From NCBI RefSeq assembly GCF_003751945.1, contig NZ_RJKL01000001.1, forward strand, positions 4,154,001-4,218,000: a stretch of DNA of 64,000 nt, in the 5' to 3' direction. Under the pieces are notes generated by a model. It had not been told where the DNA came from, searched no databases, and saw only the letters and a program-made list of their open reading frames with translations. This document shows positions 44,686 to 52,770 of the stretch, one piece after another. Both the position numbers and the translations under genes were made by a program. This stretch comes from Couchioplanes caeruleus. Its GTDB lineage: Bacteria; Actinomycetota; Actinomycetes; Mycobacteriales; Micromonosporaceae. Each line of letters begins with the position of its first letter. Position 1 is the stretch's first letter.

Positions 44686-45264
44686 CTAGAACTCGTCGCT
44701 GTCATGGCGCTCGGCGGGCTTCATCCAGTCGAACGCGCGGGCACGCTGGTCGTCGGCTGCGTGCTGGAGCTGGCTTGCGGTCTGGTGACGGACAGCGGCG
44801 CTGGCCGGGTCCATGTCCAGGTCCGCCGCCGTCCGGGCGGCGTCGGCGCGGTCCTGCAACGCTTGGGCGGTGGCCATGACGTCCGGGTCGGGGCCGACCT
44901 GCTGGGTGTCGCAGGCGCTCACCATCTCGCGGCTGCCGTCGGCGTATTCGAGCAGGCTGCGCCCGTCGTACATGGCGCGCACGATCGCGGTGCGCCCGTC
45001 ATCGAGGCGCCGCACGACCGGCAGGTCCTCATCGCTGTCGCTGCGCTGCGCGGCGTGGTCGAGGGTCCGCCGGTGCACAGCCTCGCGCAGTGCGGCTCCG
45101 GCGCCGGGGCCGCCGAACACCTCGGCGACGTGGGCCTTGTCATCCAGGTCGCCGGGGTGCTCCAGCAGGACGTCTTGGGTGTCTCGGCCCTCGGCGGGGG
45201 CTTGCTGTTCGGCGGCGTCGTAGATCGCTTGTTGCCGGGCGGTCAGGTGTTCATAGCTGAACAT
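44686..45264 (-). CDS. AICE protein of unknown function, D-S-D-E-F tail
   Basis: 192 residues from ATG 45264, preceded by AGGAGA. Helical and charged: LTARQQAIYDAAEQQAPAEG, VHRRTLDHAAQRSDSDED, ATAQALQDRADAARTAADLDMD, and the end AERHDSDEF. No TM, no enzyme motif. Followed by the copy-1 hairpin 6 bp after the stop. The D-S-D-E-F tail is shared with two neighbours. Confidence 0.65.
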   Translation of the reverse strand: MFSYEHLTARQQAIYDAAEQQAPAEGRDTQDVLLEHPGDLDDKAHVAEVFGGPGAGAALREAVHRRTLDHAAQRSDSDEDLPVVRRLDDGRTAIVRAMYDGRSLLEYADGSREMVSACDTQQVGPDPDVMATAQALQDRADAARTAADLDMDPASAAVRHQTASQLQHAADDQRARAFDWMKPAERHDSDEF

Positions 45265-45284
45265 CAAGCGCTTCTCCTGAGGGG

Positions 45285-45545
45285 TCAGAACTCGTCGGCG
45301 TCAGCACGGCGCCGGGCCGAGTCGGGGGTGTCCGCGTCGCCGTCGTCGCGGCGGTGGTGCAGGTCGAGGTCGATGTCGAGGCGCTGCCACCACTTGAGGG
45401 GCTGTTCGGCGTCGATGACTGCGTCGTTGGCGTCGAGGTAGTCGTCGGATTCGTAGCGGTCGCGGTCGCTGACCTCGGCGAGGTGCTGGCGGGCCTGGAT
45501 GAGGGTTTCGCGGTCGCGGCGGGTGTCGTCGCTGAACAGGCGCAT
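45285..45545 (-). CDS. Small charged AICE protein, D-A-D-E-F tail
   Basis: 86 residues. Coiled-coil-like DRETLIQARQHLAEVSDRD, then YESDDYLDANDAVIDAEQP, WWQRLDIDLDLHHRRDDG and the end RRRADADEF. Sits 20 bp upstream of the previous gene. Function unknown. Confidence 0.65.
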   Translation of the reverse strand: MRLFSDDTRRDRETLIQARQHLAEVSDRDRYESDDYLDANDAVIDAEQPLKWWQRLDIDLDLHHRRDDGDADTPDSARRRADADEF

Positions 45546-45570
45546 GCGAGACGTCCTTTCTGGATGGTGA

Positions 45571-47181
45571 CTAGGCGGCGGTGCGGGTGGGCTGGCTTCT
45601 CGGGTCGGCCGCGCGCCGGTGGCGGTGCGGATCAGCCGGAGACCAGGCCGGGTGGTGGGGGCGGCGGATGAGTCGGGCGAGGCGTTCGGTGAGCGGCCGG
45701 GCGGGGGTGGGCAGGTCGGCGGGGACGCGGATGAGGCCGCGGCGGGCGCGGCGTACGTCGCGGCGTTTCCAGACGATCGGGGTGCGGGCGAGAGCGACGG
45801 GCATGCCGCGGCGGATCAGCAGGGCTTGAAAGTTGGGCAGGCCGGCGAGCATCGCGGGTGAGATGACCGGCACGATCCGTGTCGTGGTGGAGCTGACCCG
45901 GCCGTCGGCGTTGCGGGTTTCGGTGGTTTCTTCGCGGTCGCCGGCGAGTGTGGTGAACGCGGCCAGGTCGTCGGCGTCTTTGCAGCCGCCGTAGACCAGC
46001 ACCGCGGCGGCAGTGTTGAGGATCATTGAGGCTTTGTCCTTGCCCCACCGGTCGCGGAGCTGGCCGTAGCCCTGGCAGGCGGCGTGGATGACGATGTTGC
46101 GTTTGCGCAGCTCGGCCATCCACCGGTCCAGCGGTGTCGGGCAGACCAGGGCAACCTCGTCCAGCACGAACGCGAGGCCCGGGTCGAGGCGCCCGGCTGG
46201 GCGGGTCGCGGCGGTGTGCCGGGCTTGGTAGGCGATCTCGGCGACCAGCGCGCCGACCAGGGGGCCGACGGTGCCGTCGTCGTCGCCGAGCAGATACAGG
46301 GTGCCGCGCCGGTCAGTGAGGTCCGCGACGCGGAACCCGCCATCGTTGGTGGCGGGGTCTCCGGCGACCGCCGCGCAGGGCAGAGTGGTCCATGCCAGGG
46401 CCGGGGCCATCGCGAGCATGATGCCGTCACGGGTGCGCGGGCTCATGTCGATCGACTGAGTGGCGGCCTGGCGCATCTGCTCACGCCGAGGCGAGTGCCG
46501 CAGCGCGGCCAAGATGGTCGCCTTGGCGGCGTGCGGGTCGGCGATCCAGGCTTGCACGTCGCTCATCCGGTGCCGGCCGAGGGCGGCGGCGTGCAGCCAC
46601 ACCGCCAGCACCCGACGGGCCTGAGCCTCCCACCGCTCCCCCTCGGTGCCCGGCGTTCCCGGTCCCATCAGGTCCGCGGCGCGGCGGGCGGCGGTGGCCG
46701 GGTCGGTGCAGCCGTTCAGCGGTGACCAGCGCAGCGTGGAGACGATGGCGCCGAGACCGCCGGGGTTGAACACCGCGACCGGGCCGCGCGCCGCCCGCAG
46801 CCGGGCGGTCAGCTCGTACAGGTCAGTGGCGGTGGAGGTGGTGACCACCCCGCCGGGGGCGTCGAGGACCAGGCAGGCCATCTCAGCGGTCTTGCCGGTG
46901 CCGGGGATGCCGATGCGCAGTGTGGATTCCTCGCCGGAGGTGTGCACAGTCTGCCAGCCCACCCGGGCCAGCGGCGTCGCAAACTGCCTGACCGGGACCC
47001 GCATCCGCTGCCACCAGGACAAGGCCCGCAGGGAGGGGCGGATGACGGTGGCCTTGCGGCGCATCGCCCAGCTCGAGGAGGTGCGGAAGATGTCCCACCG
47101 CGACGCCGTTCCCGAGTTGCGGCGCGACGCGCGGTCCAAGCGGCCGATCAGCCCGGCGGAACTGGACGCGCGGGTGCGCAG
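45571..47181 (-). CDS. TraD/VirD4-like type IV coupling ATPase
   Basis: About 536 residues; the start is uncertain between 47181 (CTG), 47139 (TTG) and 47072 (ATG). Walker A RIGIPGTGKTAEMAC, Walker B GLAFVLDEVALVCP, HAACQGYGQLRDRWG and STATDLYELTARLR match TraD/TraG-type proteins of actinobacterial elements. No N-terminal TM is within it; the small two-TM gene just upstream may supply it. Its co-occurrence with an FtsK-type TraB but no VirB4 is unusual. Confidence 0.82.
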   Translation of the reverse strand: MRTRASSSAGLIGRLDRASRRNSGTASRWDIFRTSSSWAMRRKATVIRPSLRALSWWQRMRVPVRQFATPLARVGWQTVHTSGEESTLRIGIPGTGKTAEMACLVLDAPGGVVTTSTATDLYELTARLRAARGPVAVFNPGGLGAIVSTLRWSPLNGCTDPATAARRAADLMGPGTPGTEGERWEAQARRVLAVWLHAAALGRHRMSDVQAWIADPHAAKATILAALRHSPRREQMRQAATQSIDMSPRTRDGIMLAMAPALAWTTLPCAAVAGDPATNDGGFRVADLTDRRGTLYLLGDDDGTVGPLVGALVAEIAYQARHTAATRPAGRLDPGLAFVLDEVALVCPTPLDRWMAELRKRNIVIHAACQGYGQLRDRWGKDKASMILNTAAAVLVYGGCKDADDLAAFTTLAGDREETTETRNADGRVSSTTTRIVPVISPAMLAGLPNFQALLIRRGMPVALARTPIVWKRRDVRRARRGLIRVPADLPTPARPLTERLARLIRRPHHPAWSPADPHRHRRAADPRSQPTRTAA

Positions 47182-47183
47182 CC

Positions 47184-47333
47184 CTAGCGCGGCAGCACCG
47201 TCAGTGCCAGCCCGAGGAGGATGAGGCCGGCACCGGCGAGACGACGGCCGGGATAGCCGGCAAGGATCCACCCGGCGGCGGTGAGTAGGAGCCCGGTACC
47301 GATGACCCGGGCGAGCGCTTTTCCAGTCAGCAT
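47184..47333 (-). CDS. 49-residue membrane protein upstream of the TraD-like ATPase
   Basis: ATG 47333 to TAG 47184. Two hydrophobic segments: VIGTGLLLTAAGWILAG and AGAGLILLGLALTVLP, with GYPGRR between. It lies immediately in front of the ATPase frame, suggesting the membrane part of the coupling protein is encoded separately. Confidence 0.6.
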   Translation of the reverse strand: MLTGKALARVIGTGLLLTAAGWILAGYPGRRLAGAGLILLGLALTVLPR

Positions 47334-47346
47334 CCGTCGTCTCCGC

Positions 47347-47535
47347 TCACTGCTCGTCTTCGTCAGCCATCCGGGCCGCGCACACGGCGTCCATGCGGGC
47401 GAACGTGGCGAGGACGTCCGGGTCGGTCACCCGGTAGCCGTCGGAGTCGATCGGGCCGTCGTAGCCGGACTCCCGCAGATTGAAGAAGCGGGTCTCGGCG
47501 GGGGTTTCGGGTGTGCCGTCCCAGCAACGGGTCAT
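47347..47535 (-). CDS. Small acidic AICE protein
   Basis: 62 residues from ATG 47535. WDGTPETPAETRFFNLRESGYDG, DSDGYRVTDPDVLATFARMD, ends ARMADEDEQ. Normal codon use and spacing within the polycistron. Function unknown. Confidence 0.6.
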   Translation of the reverse strand: MTRCWDGTPETPAETRFFNLRESGYDGPIDSDGYRVTDPDVLATFARMDAVCAARMADEDEQ

Positions 47536-47630
47536 GGCAGGTCACGTCCTTCACAACAGGGTCGGGGCAGAAGGTGAAGAAGGAGGGTGGGGCGTGGCCC
47601 GTCACACCGGGCCGCGCCCCAAGACGCGGG

Positions 47631-47786
47631 TCAGAACTCGTCGGCGTCGTCGCGCTGCGCGCGGCGGGCCTGAGCCTCGCGGCGCTGATCGGCCTGACGT
47701 TGCGCCTCGACCTGCGTGGCGAGACGCTGACGGCGGTTGCGGTCGATGACCTCGGCGTGCTGGATGTGCAGGTGACGCTCGGACAT
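47631..47786 (-). CDS. 51-residue charged AICE protein, D-A-D-E-F tail
   Basis: ATG 47786 preceded by GAGAGGTG. HIQHAEVIDRNRRQRLATQV and EAQRQADQRREAQARRAQ form a long charged helix; it ends DDADEF. Lies 45 bp downstream of the copy-2 hairpin. Confidence 0.6.
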   Translation of the reverse strand: MSERHLHIQHAEVIDRNRRQRLATQVEAQRQADQRREAQARRAQRDDADEF

Positions 47787-47831
47787 ACTGGGCACCTCTC
47801 CCGAAGGTCCTTGAGGGCTGACGGGGTGGGG

Positions 47832-47878
47832 CCGGCGGCACGACGCTTGGTTGGGAAGCCGTGGGGTCGTGCCGCCGG
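47832..47878 (-). other. Intergenic structured RNA/DNA element, copy 2
   Basis: CCGGCGGCACGA (47832-47843) pairs perfectly with 47867-47878; inner stem GCTT/AAGC in a 23-nt loop. Relative to copy 1 a G-C stem pair became A-T on both arms. Starts 6 bp after the stop of the DUF2637 gene. Confidence 0.7.
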
Positions 47879-47884
47879 GCGAAT

Positions 47885-48925
47885 TCAGAGCTGGTCGCGG
47901 GCGCGCAGAGCGGACAGCACGCGGATGGAGCCATCCGGGCACAGCCGCCGGTACTCCCAGACGGCCTGGTCGGCGTCGTCGATGCCGTCGAGGCGGGCCA
48001 GCCGCCACGCGCCGTAGGTCTCGCGCAGCGCGCCGACGCCGGGGATCCAGCGAGTCAGACCGAACGCCACGTGATGGCGGGTACGGCGACCGGTGCCTTC
48101 CTGCACCCAGCGGCGCACATGTCGTACGACGATTTCCAGCAGGAACGGCCCGGCCAGGCTCATGGCGGGGAAGAACCACACCGCGTCACGTGCCGGACTT
48201 CCGGCGCTGTGGGAGTAGTTGGCGTAGGCGGACATGCCGGCGAACGCCCACACCAGCCACGCGAACACCCCCGCCGATTCGCCGCGCCAGGCGCAGTAGA
48301 CGACCAGGCCGACGCATACCGCGGCGGCGGCGTCCAGGGCGAAGAACGTCATCAGCGGCCACGGCCCGGACAAGCCCAGCCCGGTCGGGCTCGCGGCCCA
48401 CGCGATGATGTCCTGACTCGACAAGGCGATCGGAGCGACGATCACCCCGGCCAACAGCACCCCAATCACGGTGAGCAAGGCGGCCATGCCGTAGCGGGCC
48501 ACCGGGATGCGCCGCACGGCGATCGCCGAGGGCGGACCCGGCTGGACCGAATCGGGTGCTGCTGGCGGCTGTGGCTCCTCGGGCGCGGCAGTGAGCGGCA
48601 GCACCGACGCAAGGTCTTCCGGTGCGTCATCGGCGGAGTCCGAGTCGGCCTCCGGGTTGGGGGCTAGGTGCAGCCGCGGCGCCTCCGCAAGGCTGCCTCG
48701 GCTCACCATGTGCAGGTGCAGGTCGGTAGCGTCCTGGTCGCGTTCGGCGAGCCGTTGCAGGGTTTCGCGTACCGCTTTGGCCTTGTCCGCGCCGACCTTC
48801 AAGTGCTTCATCAGCATGTTGCGCGAGGGCACCTTGCCGAGCTGCTTGGCGTACTCGATGGCCCGCGGCAGCAGGTCATTGACGTTCGGCGGATAGGCGC
48901 TGCCCCCCGTCGTGGCGGCGGTCAT
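47885..48925 (-). CDS. DUF2637 (SpdB-like) membrane protein
   Basis: 346 residues from ATG 48925, overlapping the upstream stop (ATGA). An N-terminal HTH-like part (LPRAIEYAKQLGKVPSRNMLMKHLKVG) and a disordered linker (about 75-135), then four TM segments at about 145-255 (GMAALLTVIGVLLAGVIVAP, PLMTFFALDAAAAVCVGLVV, FAWLVWAFAGMSAYANY, FFPAMSLAGPFLLEIVV) as in DUF2637. SpdB proteins help spread elements within the mycelium. The N-terminal fusion resembles AICE spread proteins with a DNA-binding head. Confidence 0.8.
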   Translation of the reverse strand: MTAATTGGSAYPPNVNDLLPRAIEYAKQLGKVPSRNMLMKHLKVGADKAKAVRETLQRLAERDQDATDLHLHMVSRGSLAEAPRLHLAPNPEADSDSADDAPEDLASVLPLTAAPEEPQPPAAPDSVQPGPPSAIAVRRIPVARYGMAALLTVIGVLLAGVIVAPIALSSQDIIAWAASPTGLGLSGPWPLMTFFALDAAAAVCVGLVVYCAWRGESAGVFAWLVWAFAGMSAYANYSHSAGSPARDAVWFFPAMSLAGPFLLEIVVRHVRRWVQEGTGRRTRHHVAFGLTRWIPGVGALRETYGAWRLARLDGIDDADQAVWEYRRLCPDGSIRVLSALRARDQL

Positions 48926-49194
48926 CCGGCGACCTCCCACATGGCGGTGATGAGCACCCTGCCGGGGGTACCGATGCCTCTTCGGTCGCAGTCGGCACGC
49001 AGGGTGTTCGCTGTGACGGCGTGGCAGAGGGCTACTTCCGCGAGGTCGCCGTCGAGCGGCATTGGGTCGCTGGTGATGTCTGCGTTGCCGTTCCAGAGGA
49101 GGTCGCCAGCGGCGTTCACGATCAGGTAACGGACGGCGTAACGCTTCTTCACGGGCTTGTCCTTCACGAGGCCCGGACCGGTTGCAGTGGTCAT
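48922..49194 (-). CDS. Small AICE protein of unknown function
   Basis: 90 residues. KKRYAVRYLIVNAAGDLLWNG, then LAEVALCHAVTANTLRADCDRR, ending VLITAMWEVAG. Compact alpha/beta pattern, two Cys. Overlaps both neighbours by 4 bp (ATGA). Confidence 0.6.
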   Translation of the reverse strand: MTTATGPGLVKDKPVKKRYAVRYLIVNAAGDLLWNGNADITSDPMPLDGDLAEVALCHAVTANTLRADCDRRGIGTPGRVLITAMWEVAG

Positions 49195-49343
49195 GAGTTG
49201 TCTCCAGTGGCGAGTTCAGACGCGAACGAGCCGATGCCCGACGCGATGGTGCGGATGAAGTCGGCGGCTTCGGTGGGGTTGGTGATCGCGTAGAACGCGG
49301 CGAAGGCCAGCAGCACCAGGCCGCCCAGCTTGCGCAGGTGCAT
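49191..49343 (-). CDS. 50-residue membrane protein in the AICE polycistron
   Basis: ATG 49343 to TGA 49191. One TM segment LGGLVLLAFAAFYAITN after a basic start (MHLRK), then an amphipathic stretch ADFIRTIASGIGSF. Overlaps both neighbours (TGATG and ATGA), which supports that it is translated. Confidence 0.65.
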   Translation of the reverse strand: MHLRKLGGLVLLAFAAFYAITNPTEAADFIRTIASGIGSFASELATGDNS

Positions 49344-49585
49344 CAGGCCACCTCCCGCGCGTCGTCGTGGTGCTTCACGGCCAGGTCGAGGGCAGCGCGG
49401 ATGACGCGGCGATTCGCGCGGCGCAGGCGGCGCCAGTCCAGCGGCGACGGGCCGCCCCGGTCGGCGGCGGCCAGGATGCCGATCTCGGCGGTCAACACCT
49501 CGATCTCGGCGAAGATCAGCGATTCCTCACGCTCGATCGCGGCGAGGTCGGCGGCAGACGGCTCAACGGAGTCAAAGTCGTCCAT
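49343..49585 (-). CDS. Small helical AICE protein
   Basis: 80 residues from ATG 49585. Acidic start MDDFDSVEPSAADL, helical EREESLIFAEIEVLTAEIG, then DWRRLRRANRRVIRAALDLAVKH. Coiled-coil-like. Overlaps the next gene (TGATG). Function unknown. Confidence 0.6.
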   Translation of the reverse strand: MDDFDSVEPSAADLAAIEREESLIFAEIEVLTAEIGILAAADRGGPSPLDWRRLRRANRRVIRAALDLAVKHHDDAREVA

Positions 49586-49612
49586 GGTCAACGGAAGTCC
49601 TTCCGGAACAGG

Positions 49613-49783
49613 TCAGGCGGCCCGCAGTGTCCGGCGGGCGCTCACCGGGCGGTGCCCGGCGCGGCAGCCGCGGCAGTGAGTCTCGGCCGGCGCGAGTGGC
49701 GCCAGGTTCGTGCAGCCCTTGCACTGGCGCCAGCAGGCACCCTGACGTGCGGAAACGGTGACGAGCGAAGCGAGGGAAGCCAT
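49613..49783 (-). CDS. 56-residue zinc-ribbon-like AICE protein
   Basis: ATG 49783. CWRQCKGCTNLAPLAPAE and HCRGCRAGH give two C-x2-4-C knuckles typical of a small zinc ribbon. First gene of the leftward polycistron that runs to about 36.96 kb. Confidence 0.55.
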   Translation of the reverse strand: MASLASLVTVSARQGACWRQCKGCTNLAPLAPAETHCRGCRAGHRPVSARRTLRAA

Positions 49784-50502
49784 GACGTGGATCTCCTTGC
49801 AATCGATCGGAGAACTAGGCAATGCGGTACGAGGAACGCCCGGCGGACCGGCCAACATAGGGGGCCGGCCCGCCCGGAAGCGTCGATCTCGGCCTTCGGG
49901 CAGGCCGTTCGAGTCGAGCTAGGTCTACTTGTCCGCCACCGCGCGCTCACGCCGCCGCACACCACCCGCCGTACCTCGCCGGGGTTGCGCCGGTCGCCTC
50001 ATCGCGTGCCCACCGCCGATGCCGACGGGATACGGGACAGCCAGTGTTCTGCTGGCCGCTGAGCGGGGCCTAGACCTGTCGCTGTACTGCTGGTGCCGCC
50101 TGGAACGTTCCCCGCTTCCCAGCGGGAGGTAGAGCACCTGACCGGTTCGCACTACGCAGTTCGGTCAACACTGCCTCTATGGAGTTCTCGCCGATGCAGC
50201 CATGCCCGGTGGCCCGGATGGACGAAGCGGAGATCCGATCCGCCCGCCGAGACAACCCTGTTCGGTTGTATGCATGTACTAGGCACCATAGAACACGTAT
50301 ACCTGAACCCTGTCAAGCACTGCGGTTCGACTGCCCGGGTTCCTCGCTCGCTGGCGCTGAGACCAGCTAAGCCGGTTCGTAAGCGGATCGGCAGGGTGAT
50401 CGAGGGGGTGCATCGATGCCCATGGGGGTGCATCCTGGGGGTGCACGGTCTTGACCTGCCACGTTGGCCGCGATTGACTGCGAATCAGGCGAAGGGGGCG
50501 TG
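49784..50502. other. Non-coding control region between the leftward operon and the XRE regulator
   Basis: About 720 bp with no convincing gene; a 25-codon frame ending at 49925 on the minus strand has no ribosome site. The right end carries three GGGGGTGCA repeats and a TTGACC hexamer at 50451-50456 in front of the regulator gene. The leftward promoter should lie at 49790-50100 but was not pinpointed. Confidence 0.6.
50404..50445 (+). promoter_or_regulatory. Triple direct repeat GGGGGTGCA, probable regulator operator
   Basis: Three copies at 50404-50412, 50424-50432 and 50437-50445 (20- and 13-bp spacing), 58 bp upstream of the XRE regulator start. Candidate binding sites for that regulator or for the GntR protein of this element. 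Confidence 0.5.
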
Positions 50503-51861
50503 GTGTCGAACGACCTACTGGCGCAGGCGATTCAACGTGCGGGCTGGTCGAATAAGGGGTTGGCGCTCCGTATCCAGACCCGCGCCGATCGCCTCGGCAT
50601 CAAGATCAGTTGCACTCACATCAACGTCGGGCGATGGCTCAAAGGCGGAGGCATTCGGCCGCGTACGGCGGCCGTCGTCGCCGAGGTATTCAGCGAGGCG
50701 TTCGGCGAGCTGGTCACTCCCGAGGCGCTCGGATTCGTCTCCGAGTCGGGAGTCCTGCTGCCGTTGAGCTTTAGCGAAGATCTTCCTGAGACGCTCCGCG
50801 GCCTCGCCAGCACGGCCGAACACGACATCGCCGATTCGGTCGAACTGCAGAAGGCCGCCGCGACGTCCGTTGCGTGGACCGCGCCGCTGATGGCGTGGTT
50901 GTTGGGTCGGCCGGAGCCACTTCAGACCAGCCCGACCGGCAGGCGGGTGGGGATGCCCGAGGTTGCCGCCATCTGCTCAACCATCAAGCTGTTCATGCAG
51001 CTTGACTTCCAGTTCGGCGGAGGGCACGCGCGATCGGCCCTCGCACAGTACTTCCGGCACGACGTACTGCCACTTCTCGACGGCACCTACTCGGAGGCCG
51101 TTGGGCGCAAGCTGTTCTCAGCCGCAGCGGAAGCAGCCCAATTGCTCGGGTGGACTGCTTACGACCTCGGCCGTCACGGGCTCGCTCAGCGGTATTTTGT
51201 GCAGGGGCTTCGACTGGCGCAGGCGGGAGACGACCGCGTCATGGGGGGTCGGCTCCTGTCCAATATGAGCCATCAGGCCAACTACCTCGGATTCTTCAGC
51301 GAAGCGGCGCAGCTTGCGCGGGCTGCCCAGGAGGGTGCCCGCGGGGCAGCGACCCCTACCGTCACGGCCATGTTCCTCGCGATGGAGGCACGCGCACGCG
51401 CAGGCGCGGGCGACGGCCGAAACTGCGCCATAGCGCTCCGGGAAGCGGAGCAGCTCTTCGACAAGCGCGTGCTCTGCGAAGATCCGCCGTGGATCGAGTA
51501 CTTTGACGACGCAGAACTTGCGGGCGAGGCGGCTCACTGTTTCCGCGATCTTCGTAATCCCGGACTGGCAGTCGAGTTCGTGTCGCGTGCCATCGAGTTG
51601 ACCGATCCCGGCTACGTCCGGACGCACGCCTTCATCCGACTCGTGCACGCGGTGAGCTGCCTGCACGGCGACGCCGCAGACATCGAGCAGGCGGCGGAAA
51701 TCGCCATCAAGGCGATCGAGCTGGCTGGGCCGCTCAAGAGCGAACGCTACCTGCGCTACATTCGGGATCTCTACGTCGACTTCATGCCCCATCGCAGGAA
51801 TGCGGACGTAACGCGGGCGTTGGCGGTGTTCGACGGGGCGCTCAGCGCGGTGCCGAGCTGA
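50503..51861 (+). CDS. XRE-type HTH regulator with TPR-like repeats
   Basis: 452 residues from GTG 50503, preceded by GAAGGGGG. The N-terminal about 65 residues are an HTH of the type in actinobacterial regulators (LLAQAIQRAGWSNKGLALRI, THINVGRWLKGGGIRPRTAAVVAEV). The rest is helical with TPR-like units (FVQGLRLAQAGDDRVMGGRLLSNMS, AMEARARAGAGDG). The layout resembles quorum or peptide-responsive regulators. Divergent from the transfer operon and convergent with the kinase gene; likely the element's master regulator. Confidence 0.85.
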   Translation: MSNDLLAQAIQRAGWSNKGLALRIQTRADRLGIKISCTHINVGRWLKGGGIRPRTAAVVAEVFSEAFGELVTPEALGFVSESGVLLPLSFSEDLPETLRGLASTAEHDIADSVELQKAAATSVAWTAPLMAWLLGRPEPLQTSPTGRRVGMPEVAAICSTIKLFMQLDFQFGGGHARSALAQYFRHDVLPLLDGTYSEAVGRKLFSAAAEAAQLLGWTAYDLGRHGLAQRYFVQGLRLAQAGDDRVMGGRLLSNMSHQANYLGFFSEAAQLARAAQEGARGAATPTVTAMFLAMEARARAGAGDGRNCAIALREAEQLFDKRVLCEDPPWIEYFDDAELAGEAAHCFRDLRNPGLAVEFVSRAIELTDPGYVRTHAFIRLVHAVSCLHGDAADIEQAAEIAIKAIELAGPLKSERYLRYIRDLYVDFMPHRRNADVTRALAVFDGALSAVPS

Positions 51862-51867
51862 TCAGCA

Positions 51868-52770
51868 TCAGAACGGCTGCCAGGCCAAGCCAGCTAGTTT
51901 GGCTGGACATCGCAACGCCTCAAGGCGCCGTTCGAACTCGTCCGCGACTTCGCGTGACTCCTGCACATTCTGCATGAGCCACGTGGTCATCTTGAGCAGA
52001 TTGACATCGCGAAGGATCTGGAACCCGGGCCGCGAGCGAACGTCCATGCCATATGTCGAGCAAAAGTTCTCGTAATCGCGGTCGCTGTGCCAACCGATCT
52101 CGTATTCAGTAGCAGTAACTGCCAGATCAACCTCGCGAGGGCCTAGACAGAACCCCTCGAAGTCGATGAGGACAGCCTCGCCCTCCGGCGTACGGATAAG
52201 GTTCTTGACGTGCGCATCGCCGTGCAACGCGACCGGCTCGCCATTGAATACAAGCTGTTCGTAGGCATCCACCAGGTCGTGCAACCGCTTGCGCAAGAAC
52301 GTCAGGACGGCGCCGCCTATCCCGCTAGCAGCATCGATGCGTCCCTCTACCCGGCCAAAGATGTTGAGGGCGGGAAGGTCGAGTTGAGTTGGAACCGGGC
52401 ACGCGTGAACCGCTCGTAACACCGAACCGAGTTCGCCCGCCTGGACTTTACTGCCTGAATCTGGCACGACCTCCCAGAACGTGACCGGATGACCGTCCAC
52501 GTTGATGGGTTGCGGGGTGGAGAACAGGCGAGCGGCGCTGATGCCGTTTTGCGCCAGCCAACTCGCTACTCGAACCTCTTTTTCCGCGTCGGCCGCGTAG
52601 CGCGGTCCACGGGCGATGCGTACGACAACCGCCGGGGTGTCGAGGATGAAAATGGCGTTTTCACCGAGGCGCAGGAGCTTCGCAGTGGTGGCGTCTGCAC
52701 CGATTGCAGAGCAGGCATCCTTGAGGACTTCTCCGGCTGATTCGGCACTGAACGGCGTTCGGTCGGTCAC
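51868..52770 (-). CDS. Aminoglycoside phosphotransferase-family kinase
   Basis: 300 residues. APH fold: AVVVRIARGP (Lys replaced, Arg in the ATP strand), LRAVHACPVP, catalytic LHGDAHVKNLIR (Brenner motif) and VLIDFEGFCLGPREVDLA (DFE metal site). Such kinases need not phosphorylate aminoglycosides; in mobile elements they often act on small metabolites. Overlaps the GntR gene by 4 bp (ATGA), so kinase and regulator are one unit, perhaps with a regulatory ligand. Confidence 0.82.
   Translation of the reverse strand: MTDRTPFSAESAGEVLKDACSAIGADATTAKLLRLGENAIFILDTPAVVVRIARGPRYAADAEKEVRVASWLAQNGISAARLFSTPQPINVDGHPVTFWEVVPDSGSKVQAGELGSVLRAVHACPVPTQLDLPALNIFGRVEGRIDAASGIGGAVLTFLRKRLHDLVDAYEQLVFNGEPVALHGDAHVKNLIRTPEGEAVLIDFEGFCLGPREVDLAVTATEYEIGWHSDRDYENFCSTYGMDVRSRPGFQILRDVNLLKMTTWLMQNVQESREVADEFERRLEALRCPAKLAGLAWQPF

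Noticed and set aside
44634..47878. Hairpins as ordinary rho-independent terminators
   Set aside because: No U run follows on the transcribed strand, and stem and loop are conserved between copies, so a plain terminator is not the best reading.
49925..50152. A small gene in the AICE control region
   Set aside because: Arg-rich frame without a ribosome site or family; only its last 25 codons look acceptable.
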